A DNA stretch of 64,000 nucleotides from NCBI GenBank assembly GCA_930367205.1, contig OV884011.1, forward strand, positions 172,805,226 to 172,869,225. Reading direction: 5' to 3'. This DNA is from Acanthosoma haemorrhoidale (Eukaryota; Arthropoda; Insecta; Hemiptera; Acanthosomatidae). A program made the position numbers and the translations under genes. Under the pieces are notes generated by a model that was not told the origin of the DNA, did no database searches, and saw only the letters and a list, made by a program, of their open reading frames with translations. Shown in pieces: positions 21,751-33,687 of this stretch (position 1 is its first letter; each line of letters opens with the position of its first letter).

Positions 21751-24330
21751 GCATTCAATGTTCCAATGTCAATCTAATGAGTCAAGGACCACTTCCGAGG
21801 CCCTCTACAACGCAAAATCATTTTCACGTTTCCACGAAAAATAACTCTGATTATTTTTTTTTAATTCATTAAAATAGCCTTATATACATTTCCATACAAA
21901 ATAAAACGACAGTTTAACCAGTTCATATCCCCTTGGCCATACTCGATCGAAATATCGCCACCAGGCTCGTTATTCATACAGAGACGTTAAGAAAATTTGA
22001 AATAGTTCAAACGAACTTCAACTCAAAATCATTCCTCTACGTTGTTGATCAAAACACAAGATAAAAAAAGACAAAGAAGTAGTAAAAAAAATACTAATTA
22101 TAGATTAGTTCCAAAAGCTGTACAGAACATTAGTAACAAAATGTATTGATCAATACGACCATGTCTGTATACTGGTCCAGGTAGACGACCCAGGACACAA
22201 TAAACAGAAGGAATAATGTTGTGAATAATATGTTAGTTAGCTAAAGCTTGCATTAGTATCAAGAGTAATGTACCTCTTCTATTGCTTCTATGCTGTCAAA
22301 TAAAGATTCGTTCGGTATAAATAGTGAGCGCTTTACTTAAAAGTTAGATGTCTCATTTTTTAGTTGTTTTTCATCTCTTGATAGAAAGATAAGAGAGATA
22401 GAAAATATGAATGGATGGAGAGACGGGGAGGAAAAAAAAAAGTCAGGGCCGATAGATGGAATGTCATAAATTCAATCACTGGGAAGGGATCTCGGAGGTG
22501 GATTTTCCGAAGGCCACGGAGGAGGAGGTGATGGAAAACGTCTGTCTGATACCATAAAAAAATACCTCTTGGTAAATCTCTATTTCAAAAAACTAAAATA
22601 TCTTCTTATTTGAAAACCTTACAACGTTTTATTTCGTTTTTTAATTAAAGATACCATTGGTTTTTCTTAAAAAAAAAAAAAAAAAAAATATGAACTTTCA
22701 CCAAACGTAATTTAGTGAGTAAAAACCAGCTATTACTGACAATTTATCATTTTTAGTACGTTAAGTAACGCCAAAAAGTTATTTAGCATGATTTTTATAT
22801 TTAAACTCTTAATAGTCTTAATAGAGGATAGTTTTATAAATTCATAGTTATCGTTTTGTATTTTAATTAATTGATTTACTTATTGCCAAATTAGTAAAGT
22901 GGAATACGTATGGGTACCGCTATGAAAAAAAAACTTCACACGGGGAGTTCTGCTGAAAGGTGGACACGCAACCTACTTTAGTGGGTTTCATTTGACAGCA
23001 TTAAAATTGATGTGCCGTCCAATCAGAATAATCGTGGACGAAGAATTGGTATTTTTTTAAATTGTGATATTTATTCAAATTTTATAATTGAACCCCAGGA
23101 TCGTTGGCCTTAAAGCGTGTTTTCCTTTATTATTCAAATGATTAGTTGCTCTATAGCTATCTATGGTTCTGAATTGAATTGGAAATTATTAAAGAATTTA
23201 ATACTCCTTACTTTGGAAAACAACTTTAAGTCATAAATTTTTGTTCCAAGAAGAGTTATACTTATGGTCTAACATAAGCCATATATTTTTTATTTCTACG
23301 TGAAAATGTCTCATTTTTTCTTAGGTTTTTTTTTTACTGTCCCTTGCTCCGTGTGTGAAGTTTATAAGTGCATATATTATCCGTTTTGAATGGATACCCT
23401 TATCCGATACCTCAAAAGATTATAATTTCCTTAGCCAATTCCATTTCCTAGAAAGATATAAAATACACCTTGGTAGTATATCTGCAAATCACCTAATCAT
23501 GAAAAATCAATTTATTCTCAGAAACGCATTACAATAAATACTACATTTTCGCTGTTACCTAAAATATATTTTCCCTAACTACAAACAGTGGAATTTTTAA
23601 TGACTCAACTTCAGTAACAGTGCTTTTAATAAGTTAACTATACATTTTTATGACGCATGTGTAGTGAACATACACGCATATATACATTGTAATACATGGA
23701 AACAACAGAAGATACATTTTCTTCAATGATTACGATCTATCTACGATACATGAATGTGTCGTGGCTGGTGCAGGGAAAGACAAATAAGCAGGATATTAAA
23801 GATACAAGGTGTGCGAGGGGAGATTAAAGGAAAACTGTGAGACCCTGACCCGGGAGTTAGGACGTGACATAGCCAGGATATCCAGCATACTCCTGGACCA
23901 GGACCAGCCCTAGCACCTGCCTTCCTTCTCTACACACTTTCCTCTAATCTATCTCCCTGCCTCTAATCTCTTAGGGAATTATTTATTCACTGGAGTCTAG
24001 AAGCCAAATCTGTTTTTCTAAAATATTATCGTCAGCTCAAATGATTCATTGCATATAAAAACCACAGACAAAACTCAAGCATATAAGATGTTCAATGCAT
24101 AAAAAAACAACAGACCGAATTGAAGCATTTGATGACTCGTGAAAGCTACCATATTAAAAGATTCTGATGGATTCCGGTTTAAATCCAAGGATGAGGGGTC
24201 AATGTCACGCCAACTACAGCGGTTATTCGCAACGACTCTTGGGTTTATAAATCATTTAAAGATGTTTTGGCTAATATGAAGGTCACAACACGTAAAATAA
24301 GGTTATCACTGAGTCCTGCTCTGTTTTATG
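21751..24330. other. no gene seen
   Basis: AT-rich DNA with an A-run at about 22670-22688. No coding frame or element recognised. Confidence 0.5.
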
Positions 24331-24592
24331 GGAGCTACCAAAGAAAATGAACTATTTGTTACAAAGACTACCAAACATTATTCATGAAGTAGTCGACTAG
24401 AAAGAAGATGTCCAATTACATTCCCACATTCGTAAACAACTAGATTGTCAAAACATCATAATTATCTCAGAAATCAAAAGAACTTGTGATGAGGAAAAAA
24501 TGGAACAAATATTGGGAAAAACAGAGCTTGAACCATTTGAGAAACCACATGGAACGGAACTCGCCATGGACACCTGCATCGTCACTCTCTAG
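24331..24592 (+). pseudogene. unidentified coding-like fragment with one stop
   Basis: One frame reads LWELPKKMNYLLQRLPNIIH, a stop (TAG near 24400), then KEDVQLHSHIRKQLDC and EIKRTCDEEKMEQILGKTEL, ending TELAMDTCIVTL before a TAG at 24590. The balanced composition is unlike the surrounding AT-rich chance ORFs. I do not recognise the family. It could be a processed pseudogene fragment or transposon debris; chance is not excluded. Confidence 0.2.
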
Positions 24593-27500
24593 AAGAAACA
24601 GCAGCGTGTCATGGAGACAGGATCGGCTACACGAAGCTGACGCATCAACGTCATTCATGATTGCACCTGGCTACATGCGAATCTTGTTATAACACCTCAT
24701 TAACAGTCTAACGTTTGCTCACATCCCCAATAACGGAGAAATAACGACATAAAAAGCCAACCGCATTTACTTGGCCAAGCGAGGAATACCATCCAGTACT
24801 TAAAAGAGATCAAGCTCATCAATGATTTATAACTAATGTGTGACATCGATTTGTCTTTACATGATGCAACAGTTGAATATATTGAAAGGTTATCCTGTTC
24901 TATTTAGTGTGGCTGCATCACCAAAGGAGGAACGTAGGTTTAGGTTAGTACACTTTGTGTAGTCATTACTATAACCTTAATTATTGGATGACTTTGTGAA
25001 TTCAAAAATTTGAAATAAATTTCCTTGGAACCCTTGTCTCTGTTCCTACAAGACAAGAACTTTAGATTGGCTTTAACTTTGGTTTTTGGCAGTACTTCCT
25101 TAACATTAAACCACAAGTGTCGACTCGTACCAAAAATTTTGTTATAACCGTAATTGATGAGAATGTAAATTTTGATTATGGAAATGACGCTTACTCTCCT
25201 CACAAAAAACTAAGTATTAATTCGAAATGCATTAAAGTTTAAATTTCCCCTTTTTTAGTAAAAAAATGGGTACATCAAAAAAATTTTGCTAAATATGAAA
25301 TGCTAATGGTCCGAAAAGAAACAGTTAGGGAAAGGAGAATAAGTATGATTATGATTTATGAGTAGAATTAAAAAAATTGTAATTAGTTTTTGTTTTCAAA
25401 CCGTTTTAGTGTGTAGTTAGTTTTGTTGTTAGAATTATATTTTGTGTGTTAATATTTCATTAAAAAATTCAGAATGAGACCGAGAACATAAAAACTCAAG
25501 AAACTTTCCGATTAGCTTTCAAAAGATTATATTATGTCCATCAGGACTTTAATGACAAGATAAAAAATAAAATGATTGTTTTGGTGACTACTAGCAACTG
25601 AACTACAAACAATATTACCTAGGTGGGTCGCATTTGTTAGGTTATGAAATATTGTTTGGAGACCAATCCACACGCTATTTTTTTTTTTTTTTTACTTGAG
25701 ACTAATGTCTGGATGAGCGAGATCTAATTTTTTGAATATTTGATTGAAAATTTCTTGAGCTTTTATGTCCATGATTATCCTGATATTTTTAATCTAGAAA
25801 GTGCAATTCAGAAAGTATCATTGTATGCTTAAATATTTTATTTGTTTAAATTGTGATACAAAACAACTATATTCGTATCTAGTAAATTATCTTGTGATAA
25901 AGTATGTGTGATAAAGTAAGTTAATATAGGCTGTAAAACTGTGATACAAAAATAACGAATAGAATTAATTTACAAATAAATGATTTTTTTTTTTAAAGAA
26001 AATCTTGCTTTTTTCTCTACTTAATTGATATTAGAATATTTTTAGTGTGAGCTAATAACTTATTTTAATAATCTGTCATCTAATTACAGTAAATTTTTCA
26101 AGTTTATCATTCGAAATTTGTACACATAAGTTGCCTTTCCTTTTACTTATGTCATTTCCGTAATATACCAAAATTCTTTTTGGAAAATTTAGGTAGATAA
26201 TGGAAACTAATACATAAATATGTTAAGAAACTATAAACAAGGTGTCCTGAATACCATGGAATTTTTTCATAATTTTTAATGAGAGAAATGTTTTCAAAAT
26301 TTTGGACACTCAAACTGGCACTTTATCTCGGAATCACCCAGACCTTTTTGCTCATTCAAAGCCATATTTAATGTTTAGATGTTCACTTTAGTTTTAATTT
26401 ATAAACATTAGATAGTAAATGTAATGATTTATTTTTACACTCACATTACTGTTCCAGTCTTTAGGAACATTTAGGTAAAAAAATCAGACCTGTGGAATGT
26501 ATCATGTTTTCTTTTGTGCAGGTGTAGAAATTTCCCAGTATTTGAATACTAAATTACTGTTACACATTCACGTCGCTAGGATATCGCATCAAACAAGCGC
26601 ATTATCGAATATCTAGGTTAACTGCTACAATGATATTATCAGGATGTATATGTAACACTTTTTGGACTTCCAAGCAATACATCAAAAATAAGGACTTTTA
26701 AATGTCCCCAGTCTTTGTCGTTATAATGTTAAATTGATTTGTTTATTTCAAAATTAATTCTTCCTATTTATTCAAATAAAAAAATTGATGTGATTACATT
26801 TATTCGTCTTCATGCTCAATGAATCTATTCAGTGTAATAGTTATTCCATAAATGTTTGTAATATGATATTAAATAAATAAACTAATATAAATTGGTTGGC
26901 ATTTGCTTCCTATAAGCTATTAAGCTGAGGATATCGATTCTCTGCCACAAGAAAATTTCGGTACAATCCACTGCTGATGGATACAATATTTTATTTTTTT
27001 ATTTAACTTTATGAGCATATTTAAATAAAGAAGATGGTTGGTCAAGAGAGAAGAGATAGTAAATAAATTTAAACTGGTTGCAAACCACACAAAGAGTAAT
27101 TAAATACAGCGACTGGCATTAAAGACTTTGTAAAAGATTAACTTTTTTATTTATTTACTTCCACTTCATGTTTACATTATTCTTTTCCACGGTTATTTAA
27201 CTTGTTTATAATATTAAAATTGGCTTTTTACTTCAAAAGTTTCTTGAATAAAGAATGCCAGACTATTTACTAATTATTTCTATATTATTTTAAGTAATTG
27301 GAATTGAGATTAATAATGCAAGCGTCAATAAACCATTTAATTACTTTTTTGGGGGGTTATCTTTTTCAGTCATACATTTTTCTTCGTCTAATATTTACTT
27401 TAGTTTATTCTCCGGTATTTCTGAGATATTTGAATTCATGTTTGACTGGACAGGAGAGCGAGTTACCGCGTATACATTTTAAAAAGTGTTTATTTCCTTA

Positions 27501-28507
27501 AATTAGCTTGTGTTATCTACTGCTAGTTAAGCAGGAGCTCCACACGGCCGGTTATCTTATGCCCGTCAAACATTTAATACACCTGCATCAATTTAACTGC
27601 TCCAGAATCCAGAGGCCTACGACATATACCTTTCAAAATGCCTATACTTAATGTACCTGTAAGCCAGTCCGATATAATAGCTAATTCCATACCTGATACA
27701 TCGAACTCATATCCCATATACCACAGTTCGAGTGAAAAAAAATTTAAAGAGAAGAAAAGCTAAATTAATAAAAACATAATGATTAAAGATTCTCTGAAGA
27801 AAATATTAAACTCCTAAGTAGAAACGGAAATGCACCTAAACATATTATTTGCTCTCTTAAACGTCACACTGAGCTTAACGGGAACAACTTCAACCAAGCA
27901 ACTTTTGGGATAAAAATACTTTTCATCATTCTTTATTTGTGTGTGGGGATAGGTTTATGTTGTTTTTTTGCTTTACACGCTGATATATTGTACAAAAGTT
28001 AAATTCAAAGTTGAAACCGAGTTTTTGGAGAAATCTCAATGGGAAATAGTGAAGGACCTCACTTTATCAGATGCTTGTGAATTAGTATACATCAAATGAG
28101 GATCTGGAAATGAATAATTCAAGAAAAAGCTACTAATTAACTAGTAGCACAGAGTTCGTACTTTGTTTTATTTTGCTTGTTTCGCTAATTAACACCATCG
28201 CGTGACTCGTATTTTGAATCGATTTCCATTCATGTGCTCAGCTGATATTCAAAACTGTACCGTTTTCTGAAAATATCAAACAAGAATCAGGAGAATTCTT
28301 TTTTTTTTTTTCCATAGCATAAAATGTATATTCCTGTTTACTCCTTGTAATTTCCTGTTGTTGTTTTATTTCGATTAATCTTTTCAATTTTTATCGAATA
28401 CGAAAAGAGATGTAGATAAAAGATACAAAAAAATATTTCCATTTTGCACAACTACAGTTTACATACCTGCAACTGACAGAAATGACGAAGGTTTTGAAAT
28501 GAGAAAT
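24593..28507. other. no gene seen
   Basis: Nearly 4 kb of AT-rich DNA. It contains poly(T) runs near 25678-25693 and 25986-25996 and no element I can name. Confidence 0.5.
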
Positions 28508-28667
28508 TTGTAACGTCGTAGGCTCAATCAGTATTAGAGCCCCTGACTAGATAGTGAGAAGGTTCGTGCCCTTAATGTCATTGTTCCCTTTTCTTCTCTG
28601 GATGTTAATTATTAACAATCCGGAAGGTTTGGAACAAAAACCAAACCTTTACCAATAATTAAACATC
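28508..28667 (+). mobile_element. tRNA-derived SINE-like unit with terminal foldback
   Basis: An A-box-like block (TAGGCTCAATCAGTATTAGA, extending to GC at 28540; 28519-28540) is followed at tRNA spacing by a B-box-like GGTTCGTGCC (28561-28570; one core mismatch). The body after it, ATTGTTCCC...TCTGGATGTTAATTATTAA, resembles the segment following the tRNA-like head at 52181. Pol III would transcribe such a unit from these internal boxes. The end (28601-28667) folds: AAGGTTTGG pairs with CCAAACCTT, and the outer GATGTTAATTATT pairs with AATAATTAAACATC. No acceptor stem forms, so it is not a working tRNA. Confidence 0.5.
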
Positions 28668-29364
28668 ACCGAGTCATCCTTGAAAAAAAATAGCAAGCAT
28701 CGTTTGAAATTCCACGTAAAATATGCCCATTGTTGCTTAATGCAGAGGAGAAGCTTTTAAAGATGGCTCCTGCTATAAACCGGAAGGCTAAATATTTAAT
28801 GGGGTCCCAGTGGGCCTCCGCCTGCCCCACTACCGGATAGCAATGGAAGCCAGGCCTGGCACAGAAATGAATCTAAATCCTAATATGGGCCTCCATAATA
28901 AATTTATTTCCAGTCTCTCGCCTCGGCACGGGATTACCTCTAAGTGAAAAATACACCCAGTCCTAGGCAGATAATCAAACCTTGAATAGGTTAAAGGCAA
29001 ATCGTCCCCGCCTGGGTACCCTCAACATTTTAGAGAAAAAACTTCCGAAATCGTCAATTACCCTCAGCCAATCTAACTGCTACCTTCATTTCCTCTCCTA
29101 CCCTCTCCCACCCTAACCAGACTCACCAACCGTCACACTTCACAATTAACAAGAGTCCGAAAAAACGGTAACACAAGGATCTGGTATTTTAGTAACAATT
29201 AATCTTGTTGTAGATATTTTGTACTAATAAAAAAAGGAATAAACTTAACCGATAATTAAAATCTGCATGTGGTTTTGCTGGCTCTGGGTCGTAACCGATA
29301 AAATAAGTAACAAACAAAAACCTTAATAGTTATATATATATAACTTCTTTAGCGTGCTAAAATT
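28668..29364. other. no gene seen; slightly GC-richer
   Basis: The 28750-29150 part is less AT-rich than average, with pyrimidine-rich tracts near 29085-29140. No frame or repeat recognised. Confidence 0.4.
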
Positions 29365-29478
29365 ACAATATGCCTTATTAGGCAATAAGTAATTGAGATA
29401 AATGTTCTCATTCATACCATATTTACAATTCATCATTCACTCGCTCATTCATACAATATTTACAAACAGCCCAGAGGC
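29365..29478 (-). mobile_element. repeat 'R3', copy 3, partial
   Basis: It shares GCAATAAGTAATTG and TGTTCTCATTCAT with copy 2 (49.9 kb), then TTCATTCACTCGCTCATTCA and ATTTACAAACAGCCCAGAGG, and stops abruptly at 29478. The GC-richer half found in the other two copies is absent, which would be a 5' truncation if the element runs on the minus strand. Confidence 0.65.
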
Positions 29479-30979
29479 CAAATCTTAATAGCTAATAAAA
29501 ACACCTCTGCATTTGTAAATTCTGTTAACTAATGAGAATGCCTGAAACTACTATACTGATGCAGTGACACGCAACTCACACAGTTTAAAATGATATAAAA
29601 CAAAGACGAAACTCTAAGAAAGAGAGCATTAAAACATTGCAATATGGTGTAAATGTAGACAATGTTCAGAAGAAGTAACTATAACAAGCGGTTAGTTTTG
29701 GCTAGAGATATGAAACCGATCGACAGAACCAAGTCAGCAGAAACAGTGATAATAATGTTAGGATAATAGACTTGTAATAATTGAATTGAGGTTTATAGTC
29801 ATAGTTAAAATAAAGGTGGGGGGCACGAATGTATATTAAAATCATTGATGTAAGCGCTATGGAAGCCAAAAGTTGATTTGCAGCCAAACCGAAAGGGGAC
29901 CCTGAGCCAGCAGTTTCAAATTTACGTCATTTGGCCCTATTTCAAGAAGATCCCGTTTTATGACGTCTGAGGGTCTATAGCCCGTCCGTGCTTTTCAAAC
30001 CGATAATCTCTTCTTATCTTGCACTACTTAACGCTCATCAGCGTACTCACTCTCCTATCGTGCCAAAAGCGTTTTTTTGCTTAACTTTTTTCAACTCCAC
30101 TGAAAAAAAAATAAACCTAAACGTGTTCTGTAGTTTTTGAAAATTGAATCAAATCGAAAAAATAAATTTGTCAAACAATTTCAGTTTAATTGACAAGCTC
30201 AAAGCGAGAGGCTCTAATATCATTGAGCTATAAAGGAAATTAGTAGGAACACTCACTACGTGCATTCTACGATTGCAATCCAACAAATGAATCAGTCAAT
30301 TTGATATTTAAAACCTGCTTTATATTTTTTTTTCTTCTACCTTAATTTCGCATGTATATTTTTTTTAAAATATACTATTTAGCTTATATTCTAATTAAGC
30401 AAATTTTTGTTGGTGACAATTTGACAAAAAAATATTTTAATAGTAAATAAAACGTCCCAACTATTACTCCCACGAATAATATTTCCTTATAAATTAATAT
30501 CACACAAAAGTAATTATGTTTTTGTCCCACCCCTGAACTTGTGTTCTTCAATGAAATTAAATTTGTTTATTCTACCATCGTGGTTATCATTTCATGTTCA
30601 TAAACCAAAAATCCGATTGTTCTAGATCGGTTGAGTGACACATACAAGCTCAGAAAACTTATTTTGCTTAACAGACATTAACTCTATCAAAGTAGGTAGC
30701 TACAACAGAAACAATGACACCGATATAGGACGTCCACCCATCATCCACAGGGTGCATTTAGTCGGCATGGGATTATCAGAAAAGCCGAAGCGAAACATGA
30801 GTGGTTTATACCTGGACCCCCAAGGTGTGCCATATTATAAGCTATACGTAGGTGTCAATTAGACGAACTAGTGTAATAAAGAAGATGCCCCCTGAAAAAT
30901 CCTAACCATCAAAGAGCATCCTTCTGACTACACAGCGTCTGGATTTGACAAGTCCTACTCATGTTGATAATTGAAAGAG
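29479..30979. other. no gene seen
   Basis: A 75-codon plus frame at 30635-30862 (contains DTDIGRPPIIHRVHLVGMGL) just upstream of the LINE-2 tail might be eroded element coding DNA, but no RT motif is present. The rest is AT-rich. Confidence 0.35.
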
Positions 30980-31449
30980 AGTAGTCAGGCCGCCCCTGCC
31001 CTACAGTGCGCCACTTTTTAGGTCTCCTGACGAAGGCGACAGCTAAGCAGCTCTAGCAATTTTAGAAAAGGGTTCTCATGAAAGTGAGAGATGTATGTCA
31101 ACATACATCCTTCCAGCAGGGAATAAATCTTGAGCTGCTTAAGTTGGACAAATGGGTTTGCTGTAGACATATCATATTCTTTGAATCGCTTAAATTCCAG
31201 GCTAATCCATGTTCAACACGATATCCCCTCATCGATAGCAGCAGGCAGTCGAAGCGAGTCCTCTATGTTTAAGATCTAAGTTTGTAGTCCGAAGGTGAGC
31301 CCCATCCCCTGAAAGGGACCAGCTTTACATTGTATTAATTAACTGTAACCCCAATTTTGCTAGCTTTTAAGACCTCCATAATATGCAGCTCTGAAGCTGT
31401 ACAGTAATTGTGTATATATTTATGTTTTATAGGGATACAGATAAAAAAG
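30980..31449 (+). mobile_element. LINE-2 copy, 5'-truncated and degraded
   Basis: The frame at 31078-31272 includes CRHIIFFESLKF, equivalent to (R)HI-x-FFDS-x in better copies. The UTR follows: GAAGGTGAGCCCCATCCCC (from about 31291), a hairpin CAGCT-CTGA-AGCTG (31386-31399), ACAGTAATTG, and a terminal GGATACAGATAAAAAA near 31445. The hairpin stem differs in sequence from other copies yet still pairs. The upstream edge is uncertain. Confidence 0.55.
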
Positions 31450-31833
31450 GCATGAAGGGTGTTTTCTTCGTTTGTTTTCCTGAGTCTCTTGTAGTTCTTT
31501 AAGCAACCTCTACCTGTCTATCAGTGTACAACCAGTATATATGTAGGTAAATAATATTTTGAGCTAATACTATCATTCAACTAAATGTAATTGTACAATA
31601 GCAATCACTAATTTTGTTTTATAATTATTTTATTTTTTCATATAAATCTCATTTTTTTCAGACTAATAAAATACTTTATCATGTTCATGGGTTATTATTC
31701 GACATCCAGAAGTTTCTTGCCAGCATGATAAGTATAATAAATTACATTTATATTGATTCGATGTTAATATGGTACATCAATTCGGCGACACGAACAGGGT
31801 CTTATAAATAATCAATAGTTATATATTATAACA
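31450..31833. other. no gene seen
   Basis: AT-rich spacer between the LINE-2 tail and the solo LTR. Confidence 0.5.
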
Positions 31834-31838
31834 TACGT

Positions 31839-32645
31839 TGTAGCGACCGCTAACTAGATAAGTTAAATCACCCTATACTCTGGTGCATATATAATGTATT
31901 GTAATTAAATGTCAATCATGGTAAAAGTTTCTAGCAATAAACGTGGGACCTGCAGTCATAAACAAGTCATAAACGTAAGAGGGTCGACGGCCGTCAGCAA
32001 TAAACCTGAGAGGGTGAGCCACCTGGCCATCATAAACAGACCCTTTTAGACCAAGGGCCGCCACCACGGCGGTCATAAACCTGCAAGGGTACCACCTGGC
32101 ATGCGATAAACAGTCGTAAACAGTCCTTTAGGGGTCGAGGGGTCACGTAATTGGTCAACGGTCGCATGTTCTCACGCCGGCCAAGGCCCCCCCTCCAAAG
32201 CAGGAACTGTATTTAAACCAGGGCATTTGGCCCTATAAGTCTCAGTCGCTACCCACTCTCTCTCCTCATCCGCTGTTACTCGGTGCCGCTTTACGCCAGG
32301 GCCACTGGCCCTGGAAGTCAGTCTCTTAGACTCCTCGTCAGCTACTCTCTCCTCGGCACCTCTGAGTCTGTCACCCTCTATTTTAGTCTCCTTGCAGACC
32401 CTCTGACGACTTGTACTTGTGACGCTGCTGGGCTCCCGCTCGAACTCTGAAAACTGGCCTTATTCTTTATGAAACCTTTGTACCTCTTCTCTTGAACATA
32501 GTCCATTGTCAGGGTACATGCCTATCATAAATGGAGTCAGATATTAAAGCCGTCCTGGAACGATCGTCCATGTTATAAACTACAACAATCCGCACTTGTC
32601 ACCAGGGCTAGGGTGATTAGGCACTCCCCTAGTGGCAACCCGACA
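31839..32645 (+). mobile_element. solo LTR 1 (807 bp) with perfect 5-bp TSD
   Basis: It begins TGTAGCGACC and ends CAACCCGACA, with canonical TG...CA termini. It is flanked by TACGT on both sides (31834-31838 and 32646-32650), as left by Gypsy- or BEL-type integrases. A TATA-like TATTTAAA lies at 32210-32217. The last ~165 bp match solo LTR 2 (36197-36361), including TCAGATA(T/G)TAAAGCCGTC, while most of the 5' part is different apart from the first dozen bases. No second LTR or internal region is present, so it is a recombination product. Plus orientation follows from the shared 3' end and TATA position. Confidence 0.85.
31935..32121 (+). promoter_or_regulatory. cluster of eight (A/G)TAAAC motifs in solo LTR 1
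   Basis: CATAAAC, CAATAAAC or close variants occur at 31935, 31957, 31968, 31998, 32031, 32074, 32104 and 32115, all in the same direction and upstream of the TATA-like box. (A/G)TAAA(C/T)A is the core recognised by forkhead (FOX) factors, and several copies fit it. An enhancer role is inference. Confidence 0.35.
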
Positions 32646-32650
32646 TACGT

Positions 32651-33529
32651 TAATAGATATTTATTGATCATAAAATATGTATTAATGTGGCTTTGGACAA
32701 ACCAGCCAAAACTACCAAACAATACAAAAAAACTGGCCAAGTCGATCATTAAAAAGTTCCTCGAGAGGTCCATCAATAGCAAGCCCCTCTTCTCTCCAAT
32801 AACTTTACAGGACTTTTTAGTTCTCCGGACCATGAAAATATTCAAATCAAATTTTTAAAAGATGAAAAAAAAAAACCACTGATGATTCCCGCACTTTACG
32901 TTTAAAGGCATGCACGTATTCACTTATTAACCACAATTTTGAACTCGAGGCGTAAAAGTTTGTAATCCTACCTTGGAATTTCGGTGAGCATAAGCCTTAA
33001 ACAGCAAAGTAGTTGAAATTTTAAGATCCCGTTCATAATTTAAACCTGATCCTCAAGAGAAATTCAGTCTCTACTTGTGTTGAAGTCTGTATAATAAATA
33101 AGCACCTGGAGTTATTTCGAACTTCTTACACAGTAGCCAGAAAATAACAACAATTTATTAAACAGTAACCACCAGGTAATCAAGGATTAAAAACTAAACG
33201 CATATTTATAGCCAATAAACGGCCTCCACGGAGCCGCCATTTCTAATTATTAACTATATAAATTAGCACCCTATTATTTGTAAGATTTTTATTTATAAAA
33301 ACCGTTAAGACATAAATAATTCATACACAACAAAAGTGTCATATGAAATATCTGTTTGTTGGTAAAGCAGAACGTAACCAAAACAGCTAATACCTTTTTT
33401 ACTTGTTTCAAAACTCTTCATTCAATATACACAGAGTGAGTTATAGATTCCACAATATGGAATCTTTGTATAAATTAACATCGTCCTAAGTATATTTACT
33501 GTTACTGGGTAGACTGGTGTACAGAATAC
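32651..33529. other. no gene seen
   Basis: AT-rich. Overlapping plus and minus frames at 32573-32858 extend out of the LTR 3' end and look spurious. Confidence 0.5.
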
Positions 33530-33687
33530 AAGGTGTGTGAACATAGGAAGTGATAGGGCTCACCCTAAGAATGAATTGGGTTAATACTAAGTTAAATCTA
33601 ACTTAATTAACTTAGCCTAGTTTTCCCGGACAGCCAGTTTCCATCGGTGCGGGAATGCGGGTGGGGTCACAGCGTTAAAAACTTAAT
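33530..33687 (-). mobile_element. LINE-2 tail, 5'-truncated
   Basis: The minus strand reads FNAVTPPAFPHRWKLAVREN then a stop, matching the C-terminus of the 6.1-kb copy (TPPPLTNRWQQTVGEN). It continues into CTAGGCTAAGTTAATTAAG and GGGTGAGCCCTATCACTTCC, the family UTR block. The 3' limit is unclear; the hairpin segment was not recognised here. Confidence 0.6.
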
